Source of the DNA: Ctenosaura bakeri
Lineage: Eukaryota > Chordata > Lepidosauria > Squamata > Iguanidae
NCBI GenBank assembly: GCA_948474755.1
Contig: CAOLHI010001670.1
Location: forward strand, 279,878 to 343,877
Direction of reading: 5' to 3'
DNA length: 64,000 nt
Below, piece by piece: positions 1 to 9,030 of this stretch (positions within the stretch are counted from its first letter, which is position 1; every line of letters begins with the position of its first letter). The notes under the pieces were generated by a model. That model was not told the origin of the DNA, did no database searches, and saw only the letters and a list, made by a program, of their open reading frames with translations. Position numbers and translations under genes: made by a program.

Positions 1-157
1 TAAATGTGTGTATGGTTTCACTGAGATTGTTCCGTTTCCCCTGTCTTTCAAATTTCTTTACCATTTCATACAGGGCTTCTTTCTTTGTGTCCATAATGTG
101 GTTGGTTGCCTCACTGTTGCTATGCTCAGCATCCTCTTCTTTTTCGAATGGATCCAT
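1..157 (-). CDS. candidate partial ORF running off the left edge
   Basis: Reading the minus strand from an ATG at 157-155, 52 codons stay open to the first base of the window. The predicted peptide starts MDPFEKEEDAEHS and is highly charged, rich in Glu, Lys and Asn, with the look of a short coiled-coil or acidic N-terminus. An in-frame TAA lies six codons upstream of the ATG, so this ATG would be the first possible start of this frame. I do not recognise the protein. It could be the start of a LINE ORF1-like frame, an exon, or chance. Nothing upstream resembles a clear promoter, and the repeat context favours a transposon remnant. Sequence left of the window would decide. Confidence 0.25.
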   Translation of the reverse strand, partial: MDPFEKEEDAEHSNSEATNHIMDTKKEALYEMVKKFERQGKRNNLSETIHTF

Positions 158-276
158 AGATTTGCTCCATATTTAGAGAACGAGTTATGTTTTCAGTCCA
201 TATTCAGCTCCTGCATATTCTCTGGCTTTCTCCCTTTTTTTTACATTAACTTATTTTTCATTTTTAATATTCTAAG

Positions 277-443
277 GGTCTTTCTGTACTACACTGTTAA
301 TAGTGCTATTATTCCACTTTCAACATCCCATGAAATCCTGGGGTTTGCAGTTTTGGGAAGGGGCATTGAGAATGATCAGTCAGAGAACTCTTTGGCCTCA
401 GTAAACTACAAACCCCTACAAACAGTGTAGTGCTCAAAAGCCC
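277..443. mobile_element. palindromic MITE, family A (PIF/Harbinger-like), diverged
   Basis: Almost the whole element is one imperfect palindrome: a left half with CTATTATTCCACTTTCAACA and a right half ending in AGTGTAGTG. It matches copies at 23122, 27578, 53695 and 63371, which share termini GGCCATTTC...GAAATGGCC. This copy has degenerate ends and has lost most of the right-hand AT-rich half. It has no coding capacity. Confidence 0.7.
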
Positions 444-1866
444 CTTGTTTTTATAATTTTAATAGTTTTTTTTTTAAAAAAATACTATTGCATTCAGAGA
501 ACTGGTCTACCTAGGAGGCAAGGAAATTCTGGTATGAGGCTTACTGCAATTCTATCCATGGCTGTAAGCCCCATAAGACGGACTAGGACATATGGTATTT
601 TGACATGGCTATATATAGGATCACACTCAAAGTAAACGGTATTTGAGGAGACTGGCAGTTTCAACCTTGGGGCAGACCTAGCAGTTTTAACACAACATTT
701 GCAGAATTCAAGTTTCTGAAGTGTTATTGACTTACCAGTTAGGTGAAAGATGCAAAGTATTGCTTATGGAAGTGCCCTTCAAAGTGACTTTCTTACTGTC
801 ACAGGTTGCAAAACCACAGACATATTGGCTCATGATAACTGATGGCAAAAAGAGAGGCTGTGGTTTATTGAGCCTTTCAAAGAGTTGTTCTGTTCCCTCC
901 CTTTGCCTCCTCCCTCTGGCTTTCCCTCCCTCCCTCCCTCTCACTGTCAGATCCTCTGAAACTCCACATTTTAGAGATTCATGAAGCTGGTTGTGTCCTC
1001 AATATTTCTTCGGATGTTAGGCAACTTGGGATAAGCTAAGACTGTGAGCATTCCAGAGGTTATAACCTGAATTTACAATCTTGACAGCCTGGCTCAGGCA
1101 CAATGCCAGAAGGTGGCGGGTACATTTAAATAACGATAGGACGAACTGATATTGGCTCCTTAGGGACAATAGGAAACAACTTGGCCTTTCAAAAATGTTA
1201 GGTTGATGCAGTTTCTTAGGAACATCAAGCTTAAGTATGGCAATCTTCTAGTAAAATATCTCTGGGGATCTCGGGTGAATGAAAGAAGAGGTGTGATAAA
1301 ACTACAGTATGCATTGAAGTCAAAATAAGGAAGAAAGATGGATGTGGCAGAGCCGATTCTGATTAGATAAGCTGTAAGTCTTGAGAAATAATGTCTCTAT
1401 AAAAGAAAAAAGCATTTTTTTTTAAAAAAAAATCCTTCTCACTGTAGTGGGAAGGGGTACTTTAATGGTAATTGCCAGATGATTCAAGGGTGCACACTGA
1501 ATACTTACTATAGAACAAGGTTTTGGGTTGCAGGAAATGTTACTGGGTTATATGTCTCTTCTCTACTACCACTCAGCAATCTCAGAAGGTTACAATAATA
1601 GAGGAGACTTTGTCCTTCATGTTTCTAAGCAGGGCATAGAAAAAGACACAACAGCTGCTGTGTTTTGAAGTGCTAAAGGATGCATAGACTGCATGCTTTT
1701 GGACCAATTTCTCATGATGATTCCCTCTTCCCTACCCCCAATTTACTTGCTGTCCTCTAGCATGGAAGCTTTACAAGATGTTGCTGCTTCTAGTAGTCAA
1801 AGAGTAATTTCTCATTTAAAGCAAATGTAGCCAGAGAAACTTGCTTTTCATACCTCTAGGATGTGG
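444..1866. other. unannotated interval, no gene seen
   Basis: No repeat family or exon is recognised here. It holds two T-run to A-run switches (near 465-482 and 1415-1432) and a pyrimidine-rich CCCT simple repeat near 920-945. Short ORFs on both strands lack codon or domain support. Confidence 0.5.
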
Positions 1867-2180
1867 CTCTCCAGATGTGGCTGGACTGTAAATCTCAGCG
1901 GTTCTAATGAGCAGAGCCAATTGTGAGGACTGATGGGAGCTGCACTCCTTCATTATGTTGAGGTCTATGTGATTCCCACGATGGATCCTGCTTGTCTAGA
2001 TTTGTGCTTTGAATTCAACCCAATTAGCATTTATATGGGACAGGTATGGGAAGCTTGTAGCCCTCCTGACGCTTTTGGACAGCGATGCCTATCAGACTGT
2101 ACTATTGCCCAATGCTGCATACATCTTATGGGAACTGTAGCCCAACAACTATTATAAGGTCACAAGTTGCCCACCCCTGA
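1867..2180. mobile_element. degraded hAT-like palindromic MITE
   Basis: The left side carries CTCTCCAGATGTGGCTGGAC and GATGGGAGCTGCACT. The right side carries AACTGTAGCCCAACAAC and ends in AAGTTGCCCACCCCTGA. These match the common reptile MITE whose arms read roughly CCAGATGTTGTTGGACTAC and whose termini read CAGGGGTGGGCAA. The left terminus is lost. Confidence 0.5.
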
Positions 2181-2732
2181 CATAGACCAATGCAAAGCTG
2201 AACATTTTGTCTCCCTGGCATATGAATCTGAGAAGTTTGCTGTTATTTAAGTTCAAGGAAAACTATTTGGAAAGATTCTCCACCCTCACTTTAAGTCTGG
2301 CAAGTAGATTTTGAGCCAAATATTCTCTAGGTATAGATTTCAGGGAGAAGAGGATAAATTATTTGTGCATCTGCTGTATTTGGCTGTATATGTGCCTGCA
2401 CCTAGGATCCAAGCTCCTGCTGAAGATAATAGGCAGCTCTAAAGATTAAAATTAAAACATCTGATTGTTTCTTGTTACTGCAATGCAGTGAGGCCGAGGA
2501 GGGAGACTTTTGGGGCCTAGGATTAGCAGGGTAGTTTTTGCCCCACCCCCAATATTACCACAGTCATATTTCCTAGCAGTAAAACTGTTTTTGGTTCTTT
2601 TGTTGACATTCTAGATGTTGTCAGGTTGAAGTTTCTATTAGCCAGCATAGCCAATCAATGCTAAGGCATTATGTAGTCCAGCAAGATCTGGCAGATCATA
2701 GATTTCCCAGCTCTGATTTACAGAAAAGAATT
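2181..2732. other. unannotated interval
   Basis: Nothing recognised; no ORF of note and no simple repeat array. Confidence 0.5.
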
Positions 2733-2863
2733 GCCTTGATCATTGGACTACCACTCTGGAGACCAGGATTCGAATCCCTGCTCAGCCATGGAAATCCACT
2801 GGGTGTCTTAGGGTCGCTATAAGTCACCATAAGTGAGAAAGAACTTGAAGGCCCACAACAACA
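2733..2863 (+). mobile_element. tRNA-derived SINE with BovB-like tail, internally deleted
   Basis: The 5' part carries a Pol III B-box-like GATTCGAATCCC after CATTGGACTACC. The 3' part reads GGGTCGCTATAAGTC and ends ACTTGAAGGC followed by CACAACAACA, the tail also seen on BovB LINEs. The middle section present in longer copies (26963, 48094, 58241) is missing. The structure fits the Sauria-SINE type of squamates. Confidence 0.8.
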
Positions 2864-3040
2864 TTAGCAATAGAAAAACAGAAGCAATTGCCTCAAAGAA
2901 CAAAGGCTGGTTGAGGTGGTGGTGGTGAGCTATAATGCCATCTTCCTGGTTCTTCCTCTTCATGCCTTCCTCTAGTAGAAAAATCTAGACGCTATAAAAA
3001 TTCTAGATTGCCAGATTGAAAAGTGGAGTGGGCTGCTATA

Positions 3041-3153
3041 CATTTAATGGTTGTGTACACGAGAGAATTTCAGCAAATGTTGCTTGTCTTTCAACCAGGT
3101 AACAAGCAACACTTGCTGAATTTTTCCCCATTAAATTTCCACAAACATTAAAG
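3041..3153. mobile_element. small palindromic MITE flanked by TA
   Basis: Outer arms CATTTAATGGTTGTG and the complement of CACAAACATTAAAGG match at 13 of 15 positions. An inner stem (3069-3087 with 3102-3120) pairs TTCAGCAAATGTTGCTTGT with its complement with two mismatches. TA lies directly outside both ends, as for Tc1/mariner-type insertions. No coding capacity. Confidence 0.55.
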
Positions 3154-3155
3154 GT

Positions 3156-4736
3156 ACAGGAGCCTTCTTCAGTTTTTACTCTAGTAACCCTATGCTCAAC
3201 CTGTTTAGGTCATCTAAACTAGTCTGCCTTCTTAGGCCTAGTAAAGATCACCATCCCACTTTTGAGCTGCACATTCAGACAGCTTTTCTACATGGGATAA
3301 GCTGGGTGTACCATCTTGCCCCACTCTAGGATGTCATGGTCAATGAAGGGCAATGAAAATCATGCTTTTATCCCATGATTTGTTTCAATTAAATAAAAAG
3401 ATGGGACATTCACCCCCATGTCCAGTATGCACAACAATCCCACACATTTGTAGAGAATCAGAATACAATTTGAATCAAATACAATCAAGAAAAAGAAGAG
3501 ATCCATACTGTATTCAGTGTCTGCATTTAAGGAAATTCTAGGAATGACAATTGGTCCAATTTCACTGTGACAATATCGTTGTCTCCTTATAACCAGCTTC
3601 CCACCTCACCTCATCACAAATGAACAATGTCTCCTTTCAGGGGAATACATTCTCCAACAGTCTGGGTGTGGATTTACCTGAGCAGATAATTGTTCTTCTC
3701 CTCCACTGAAAGTAGTGGACTTTTTAATGAGAGTGGCACCTTCATTGAACTGAGGCAGGCCATGCGATTTGATATAGTGCAAAGAAGGGAAGTTGGAGCC
3801 AATTTAACTTCGAAGGTGTAACTTCAGGCTGCTGTGCCATCCAGAAGTTTCCCAGAGGCTGCAACTCTTTTATTGGTTTGTAGAATAATTTGATCAGTGC
3901 CCTCTTTGTATTCCCTCTTTGCCATGCCTATTTGCTGCTGTTAGGTCTCCATGAATATTTCATTATTTCTTTTACAAACCATAACCCAGCAGGTTACATG
4001 CAGGTTAGCATGTTTGAAATCACAGTCTTGTCAAGAACAGTTGTTCCTGGAAGTTTTCTAAATTATTTGCTACACACTTTTTTTCTTCTGAGATGCCAAA
4101 TGTACTAATGAAGAGAAGGCGGGAGAAGGGAATGCTGGTTTCAGGGATGACCTCCCCAGAGTCCATTTGCTGCAGTTCATTTTGGTTTGATTTATTTCAG
4201 AGTCATGGTTACTGAATGGGGAACCTGGAGTCAGCTCTTGGGCTCTTCATTGCATAGCTAGTCAGAATACGGGACTGTACTCATCTTAAACCAATGGGCA
4301 AAAACCTCTGGTCCAAGGATGACACAAGATATTTTATCACCCGAGGTGGATCAGCAAACAGCATTCTCTCCCTCCAGTCTCTTCCATCAGAGCAAACAAA
4401 CACACAGTGTATAATTATTATGGTCCATGGTTGGTCAGGTTCTTTTGGCATCTGAGGCAGAAAACTTCCAAAGTGCCTCCCACTGGTAGTAGAAGTGAAA
4501 TAATAATTAATCAGACAACTGACCTTCTGTTTCCCCTTCCTGATTCTCAAAATTGGCTGCTTGAGGCAATTGCCTCATTCTATCCTATGGCAGGACTAGT
4601 CAGCACTTGGAAGCCTTTTGAACACAGAGTTGAGTTGTCAGAAGGATCTAGTTATGTACCATTTCCTCCTGGATAACTGTTGCCTAGCTTCAGACTTCAT
4701 AACAGATCATTTGTGGAAGCAATTTACTTGCTTCTT
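3156..4736. other. unannotated interval, no gene seen
   Basis: No confident feature. The stretch 4440-4600, with GAGGCAGAAAACTTCC and a later TGAGGCAATTGCC, resembles a dispersed repeat also glimpsed at 48040-48080 and 32905-32960, too diverged to classify. Confidence 0.45.
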
Positions 4737-4847
4737 GGGGCCCTTTCACACTATGTTTTCAGTACTATGATTCCACTTTAACTGTCATGGCAATATCCTA
4801 TGGAATCTTGGGGGTTTGTAGTTTGGTGAGTCACTACAGCATTGTCT
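4737..4847. mobile_element. half copy of palindromic MITE, family B
   Basis: CCCTTTCACACTATG, ATGATTCCACTTTAAC, CAATATCCTATGGAATC and GTAGTTTGGTGAGTCAC follow one another as in the left arms of copies at 19468, 19611 and 29775. The right arm is absent. Confidence 0.6.
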
Positions 4848-4855
4848 AACAATTA

Positions 4856-5520
4856 AAGAGGCAGCATGGTGTTTTGCCCTCCAAGTTGTTGGGAGTGGCA
4901 ACCTTTGCATGCTTAATTAACTGGCTAGTTTGTTTGCATGTCTATTATAGGCATAGAGAGATAGCCTAGAGAGAACTTCCTGTTTGTTGGTTAACACCTC
5001 TTCCTCAAGCACATACACATTCTTTGTTTTTAAAAAGTTCTCTTGCCATTTACTCCTCCCTTTTGTCTTCGCCTTTTGACCTGAAAGCATGCTCTGAGAT
5101 TTCCCAACAAGGATTATTGTCAGCAAGCATGTGAGTGCTTAATTTTCTTCCTATCCTCTTCAAGAATTGAACCTGTATAGACTATGTACAAGATTTTGTG
5201 AGTAAACTCTTTTATATTTTTAACCAAACTGTTTTTGTGTTTATTTTGAGCTAGATTAAGTGTTTGGGGTGGTGTTACAGAAGTGGGACTGGTGATCTGT
5301 TCAACTTCTGTTTTTGTGCAATTACTAAAATACTCTGCTGATTGAGAGTCTCATTACCAAAGTCTCTCAATATTCAAATATTTTTTCAATTTCCCCAAAA
5401 CAAGTTCCCCTGGAGTTCTTGTGGTGGCCTACAACCTTAAGGGCTGCCTATTTCTGTTCTAGAACTAGGGAGGGAAACCTTCACACCATGGCCTAATTCT
5501 GTCCTGCAATTGTCTAATCC
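4856..5520 (+). repeat. arm 1 of an inverted repeat pair (interrupted)
   Basis: The segments 4856-4886 and 5401-5520 together are the reverse complement of 6931-7084, with only scattered differences. The intact partner shows that the 514 bp at 4887-5400 is an insertion. The arms are about 150 bp and lie about 1.4 kb apart. I do not recognise the family. Confidence 0.8.
4887..5400 (+). mobile_element. probable solo LTR inserted in a repeat arm
   Basis: The insert begins TGTTGGGAGTGG and ends TTTCCCCAAAA, with CAAGT directly before it (4882-4886) and directly after it (5401-5405), a 5-bp target duplication. The empty site is given by the uninterrupted arm at 6931-7084. TGTTGGGAG and the complementary TTCCCCAAAACA ending resemble LTR termini; a TATA-like TTTTATATTTTT lies near 5210. 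The terminal CA overlaps the target repeat, so exact ends are uncertain. No internal retroelement sequence remains. Superfamily not resolved. Confidence 0.6.
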
Positions 5521-6222
5521 ATGCCTCCCTAAAATGAAATCCTGTTGGTATATCAGCTAAAAACCTGTCTTGTTCATTTTGCTACGTAGTGAAATTAAGC
5601 ATACTCAGTAGCAGCACCCCAAAGACTGTGCTGATTCACTTTTCTCACTTGTGCTAAGAATCAGATTTTGCAAACCAGCAGGAACCATGAACAAAATAAA
5701 CTTAGTATAAAAGAAGGTGGATTAGAGACTGGACAATGTGTGCCATTTATACTCAAATGTAACTGAAATGTGCTTTGCTAAAAAATGCTTTTTAAAAACT
5801 TATTGTGAAAAAAGACAGTGAGCTCCAAAACTTCTACACTAACTTCCCTCAGCTTCCCTTCCGTTTCTGCTTCTTCTCTTCCATTGTATTATTTGACCTT
5901 GTCCTTGTAATACAATAGACTCCATTGCCTAGCATCTAAGGAGGAGTCTCCATATGATATGGACCCCCTACCTTTGATTCTGCATGAAGGAAAAAAGAGA
6001 TGATGGACACATGAAGGAAAAAAGAGATGATGGACAAGTCAAAGCTATTCATTTTGACACAATAACATTGCCCATAATGGCTAGATGGATTCTGAGATAG
6101 AAGTGGGAATCTTCCTTCTCATTTGGGAGGGTGATTGAGGTAGGGAATTTCTGGGGGTGTGGCTTGAGAGGTTGTGGCTTGGGAAGTAGGTAGAGCATCT
6201 CTAGAGCTTTCACAGACTAGAC
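5521..6222. other. unannotated spacer between inverted arms
   Basis: No gene or known repeat seen apart from the short tandem duplication at 5983-6036. Confidence 0.5.
5983..6036. repeat. 27-bp tandem duplication, two perfect copies
   Basis: A 27-base unit starting CATGAAGGAAAAAAGAG occurs at 5983-6009 and immediately again at 6010-6036 without mismatch, pointing to a recent replication-slippage duplication or an assembly duplication. Confidence 0.9.
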
Positions 6223-6931
6223 CAGTGATTCCCAACCTGGGCTAAGTGTGCCCCCAGTGATATGAATGAGGACATTTAGGAGTATGAAAAAAAAAGAAAA
6301 AGAATAATGGCAGAAAAAGGAGTAAGGAGGTTGTCACAACTTGATGCAGCTGGATGGTGCTGGGAAATCTTAGAGATAAAGAGAAGAACGACACACAAAC
6401 CAATTCTAGGGCTGCCATTGGCCCACAAACTTTTAAACAGAGCCTTTCTCACATGCATATGCACACACAGCCTTCTGTTTGAGTTGCTGTGACCCTAGCC
6501 TGACCTACATTACCTGGTTTCTCAAGCTTTGCATGCTTTCACTCTTCTTTCCCTTTTCCTTGTGTCCCTCTCCATAAAGAGACAATGTACCTGATGGAGA
6601 CATCCAATTCTGCCCTGTATCCCTTTGAGGGAGGGACATGCAGCACCATTGATTCCTCTCCTTGCCTTTGGCTGGGAGCAAACCAGACCCTGAGACTGCA
6701 GAGAGAGTCCAGATAGAAAACAGGATGTGATGGGATGGAGAGATCCAGACAGGGTGGCTGGCCTGACACCCTGCCTTTCCTTCTGTGGGTGTGTTGACCT
6801 CTCCCCAGAGCTCTCAGAAGCTCTATTGTGGGGATTTGTTTTTCTCTCTCAAATGTGACAGTGCAGGTAGAATCAGTTATGGAAATAGGCTTCCAAGGGG
6901 TACTCAGGTGAAAAAAAGTTGGGAAACATTG
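6223..6931. mobile_element. non-autonomous hAT transposon, 709 bp
   Basis: The left end CAGTGATTCCCAACCT and right end AGTTGGGAAACATTG are inverted repeats of the hAT type. The element is flanked by 8-bp target duplications GACTAGAC (6215-6222) and GATTAGAC (6932-6939), differing at one base. The interior has no long ORF and no transposase motif, so it must have been mobilised in trans. The right duplication forms the edge of inverted arm 2. Confidence 0.85.
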
Positions 6932-7084
6932 GATTAGACTGAGAATAATTGCAGGATAGAATTAGACCATGGTGTGAAGGTTTCCCTCCCTAGTTCTAGA
7001 AGAGGGATGGGCAGCCCTTGGGGTTGTAGGCCACCATAAGCACTCCAGGGGAACTTGGAGGGCAAAACACCATGCTGCCTCTTC
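6931..7084 (-). repeat. arm 2 of the inverted repeat pair (intact)
   Basis: This is the uninterrupted reverse complement of 4856-4886 plus 5401-5520, and it serves as the empty-site reference for the insertion at 4887-5400. Confidence 0.8.
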
Positions 7085-7539
7085 ATTTTTTTTGTTTTGG
7101 AAAAAATTAGGCCAAAAGTCCAGAATATGGATCTGGAATCTTGTAAAGTCAAAAGTATGGTATGGTGAAAATAGCAAGAAGACATTCAAGAGTAAAGAGG
7201 GGGTATACATTTTGAAAATGGTTGTTCAGAGGGAAAACAGCAACCATGTTTTTTGTTCATGGACAAATTTCATAGTTTGTTAGCTTGTTCAAATTCTCTT
7301 GCCTGGTTGAAACAGTGGTATTTGGTATGCATCTATTTGTGCTGTGAAACAACTGAAGATACAAATACTATTCCCAATCATTTGAAAGATAAGAGAAATG
7401 GACCACAAATGATGTCTCTTGGAAGTCACATCCGGCTTCTCTAAGTGATGGGAGTTTTTGTGCAGAATGCTATGTGGAGCATCTGGTTTTCTCTGGGGTA
7501 GCAGAAACAGAAAAAAAAAATAACCATAATTTCTCCTCC
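7085..7539. other. unannotated interval
   Basis: Nothing recognised; A-rich run at 7509-7520 just before the LTR. Confidence 0.5.
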
Positions 7540-8063
7540 TGTCAGGGTGACATGAGGTAGCTCCTCAGAGCATGTGCAGAGTGTTGACAGGGCGGAGATA
7601 TCCAGCTGCAACCAAGTGACTGCAGGCAAGCCAAAAACAGTTCCAGAGACTCACAAAGATAAGCTCAGGACTATTTATTTAGTTAAGCACACTGAGGTTC
7701 AAGTTAGGGCTTCTGGCAGTATGCCAAGAGGCAATAAGTAAGACAATAAATCAGCATACAAACCAGCAGCCTGCCTAGATACAGTCCATAAATCAGTCAG
7801 CAGAGAGGCATGACCACCAGGGGTTGATCTGAATGGTAAAATACAGTGCCATGCCCAGGCTTTTTAAGGGCTTAACATCACCCCAGACCCTATGGGGTGA
7901 CCCAATCACATTTACTGCAGGCAACCTTCTCATGTTGACCAGGCAAGACCTCCTGAGGCTAGCCAAAACATTCTTGCAGCTGCACTCAGGGTCACCTCAT
8001 TCCTGCCATCCATGTAGAAAAACTACATTTCTGTCACATTGCACTCACACTGAATGCCTGACA
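7540..8063 (-). mobile_element. solo LTR, 524 bp
   Basis: The ends are perfect 7-bp inverted repeats, TGTCAGG...CCTGACA. The flanks are CCTCC (7535-7539) and CCCCC (8064-8068), a 5-bp duplication with one mismatch. Read on the minus strand it has LTR order: a TATA-like CCTTAAAAAGCC (near 7857-7868) and, downstream, an AATAAA polyadenylation signal (near 7674-7679). No gag or pol lies on either side, so this is a recombination-derived solo LTR. Gypsy-type or ERV; not resolved. Confidence 0.8.
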
Positions 8064-8442
8064 CCCCCACCCCCAGACACAGGGACATAGAAAAGAGGAG
8101 TAGATCTTCTGCAGTGCCCTGGACAAAATGTGCTAATTCACAGCTGATTACCAGCTGCATTAAGATTGCTGCTATATGGAATGTAATGATAAAGGACAGG
8201 ATAACATCTTTGAAATGTGGTGGTGAAGGAGAGTTCTACAGAGATCAAGGATGGCCAAAAAGATGAATAAATGGGTCCTCGAGTACATTGAGCCTGAACT
8301 CTCACTAGAATTCAAAATGACTAAACTGAGGCTGTCATACCATGCACATATCATGAGACAATATGACTCATTGGAAGAGATGATAATGCATAGTAAAAGT
8401 TGAAGGAAATGAGGAAGTCTGCTTTACAGATGGATAGACACA

Positions 8443-8918
8443 GGACCTTTCCACATGGGCTTAAAAAAACGGTGTAGAGCGACCTCCATGGAGGTTGTCT
8501 ACACCGTTATGCGAATTGGGGTGTATTATTCTCGAGTAATTAAACACCCCGATCCACGGTCGGGCACCTGCAAGTGGCGGCACCACGTGCTTTTGAAAAA
8601 CCACATTTTATGTGGTTTTTCAAAGGCACGGGGTGTCCAGCCCCGTCGCAGCGCCCGTATGGATTTACGGACGCGCGAAAGGGCGTCCCTGCAGATCGGG
8701 CAGGGGGTGAGATTTCTGGCTGGCGGGCTTTTCTGATTGGTGGAGAGGCTCCGCCAGTCAAAATCCGCCATTTTGGGTGCTGCTGGGTGCCGAGGACGCT
8801 GCGGGACGCTGCTGCGTGTAGAACAGTGAAATGCTCTGCTCCACGTGGCGACGGAACGAGGTAAGCCCACATTTTAGCATGGCTTTCCCCGTTTCCCCGC
8901 CCGCGTGTGGAAAGGGCC
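8443..8918 (+). mobile_element. GC-rich, hairpin-bearing non-autonomous element (PIF/Harbinger-like)
   Basis: Terminal inverted repeats GGACCTTTCCACAT and GTGTGGAAAGGGCC bound 476 bp that is far richer in G+C and CpG than its surroundings. Two strong internal palindromes are visible: 8472-8506, built around GACCTCCATGGAGGT, and 8590-8628, pairing GTGCTTTTGAAAAACC with GGTTTTTCAAAGGCAC. The element at 54050-54505 is a diverged copy in the opposite orientation with both palindromes at the equivalent places. It is inserted in a BovB copy. Comparison with the other BovB copy suggests a target duplication of only about 3 bp. ORFs inside are by-products of GC richness. Confidence 0.75.
8733..8865 (+). 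promoter_or_regulatory. promoter-like and splice-donor-like motifs inside the GC-rich element
   Basis: The + strand shows an inverted CCAAT box (GATTGGT at 8735-8741), a YY1-like CCGCCATTTTG near 8765-8775, and then GAGGTAAG at 8858-8865, a good 5' splice-site match. In the diverged copy (54050-54505, minus strand) the corresponding sites read GCCACCATTTT and CCGGTAAGT. Conservation of motif order suggests they were part of the 5' region of an autonomous ancestor. Promoter activity is inference. Confidence 0.4.
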
Positions 8919-9030
8919 TCAATCAAGAAAATTCAAGTCCTGAATTGGCAAGACCAGCTGACTGGGGATCCTGGTGGTCTCTCATTCATAGTATAACCAT
9001 AGGTCAAAGTTGACTTGATAGTAAATAGCA

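Larger units (their letters stand above)
8140..9030 (+). mobile_element. BovB/RTE-type LINE 3' fragment, split by a DNA transposon
   Basis: One frame of 8230-8440 reads like the C-terminal BovB ORF (KMTKLRLSYHAHIMRQYDSL, compare the family pattern FGHLMRQ-DSLEKT). The copy at 22455 shows the same order of segments and the uninterrupted target, GATAGACTCAATCAA. Here that target is split by 8443-8918. The 3' end GTTGACTTGATAGTAA resembles the BovB terminus but has no AAC tail. Several stops and frame changes make it dead. Confidence 0.7.

Noticed and set aside
277..430. 140-codon plus-strand ORF from base 8
   Set aside because: It reads from unique sequence into a palindromic MITE and is hydrophobic by T-richness only.
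8526..8926. Overlapping ORFs of 93-128 codons on both strands
   Set aside because: They lie in a GC-rich transposon with few stop codons by composition, cross its hairpins and ends, and show no domain; frames are open on both strands at once.
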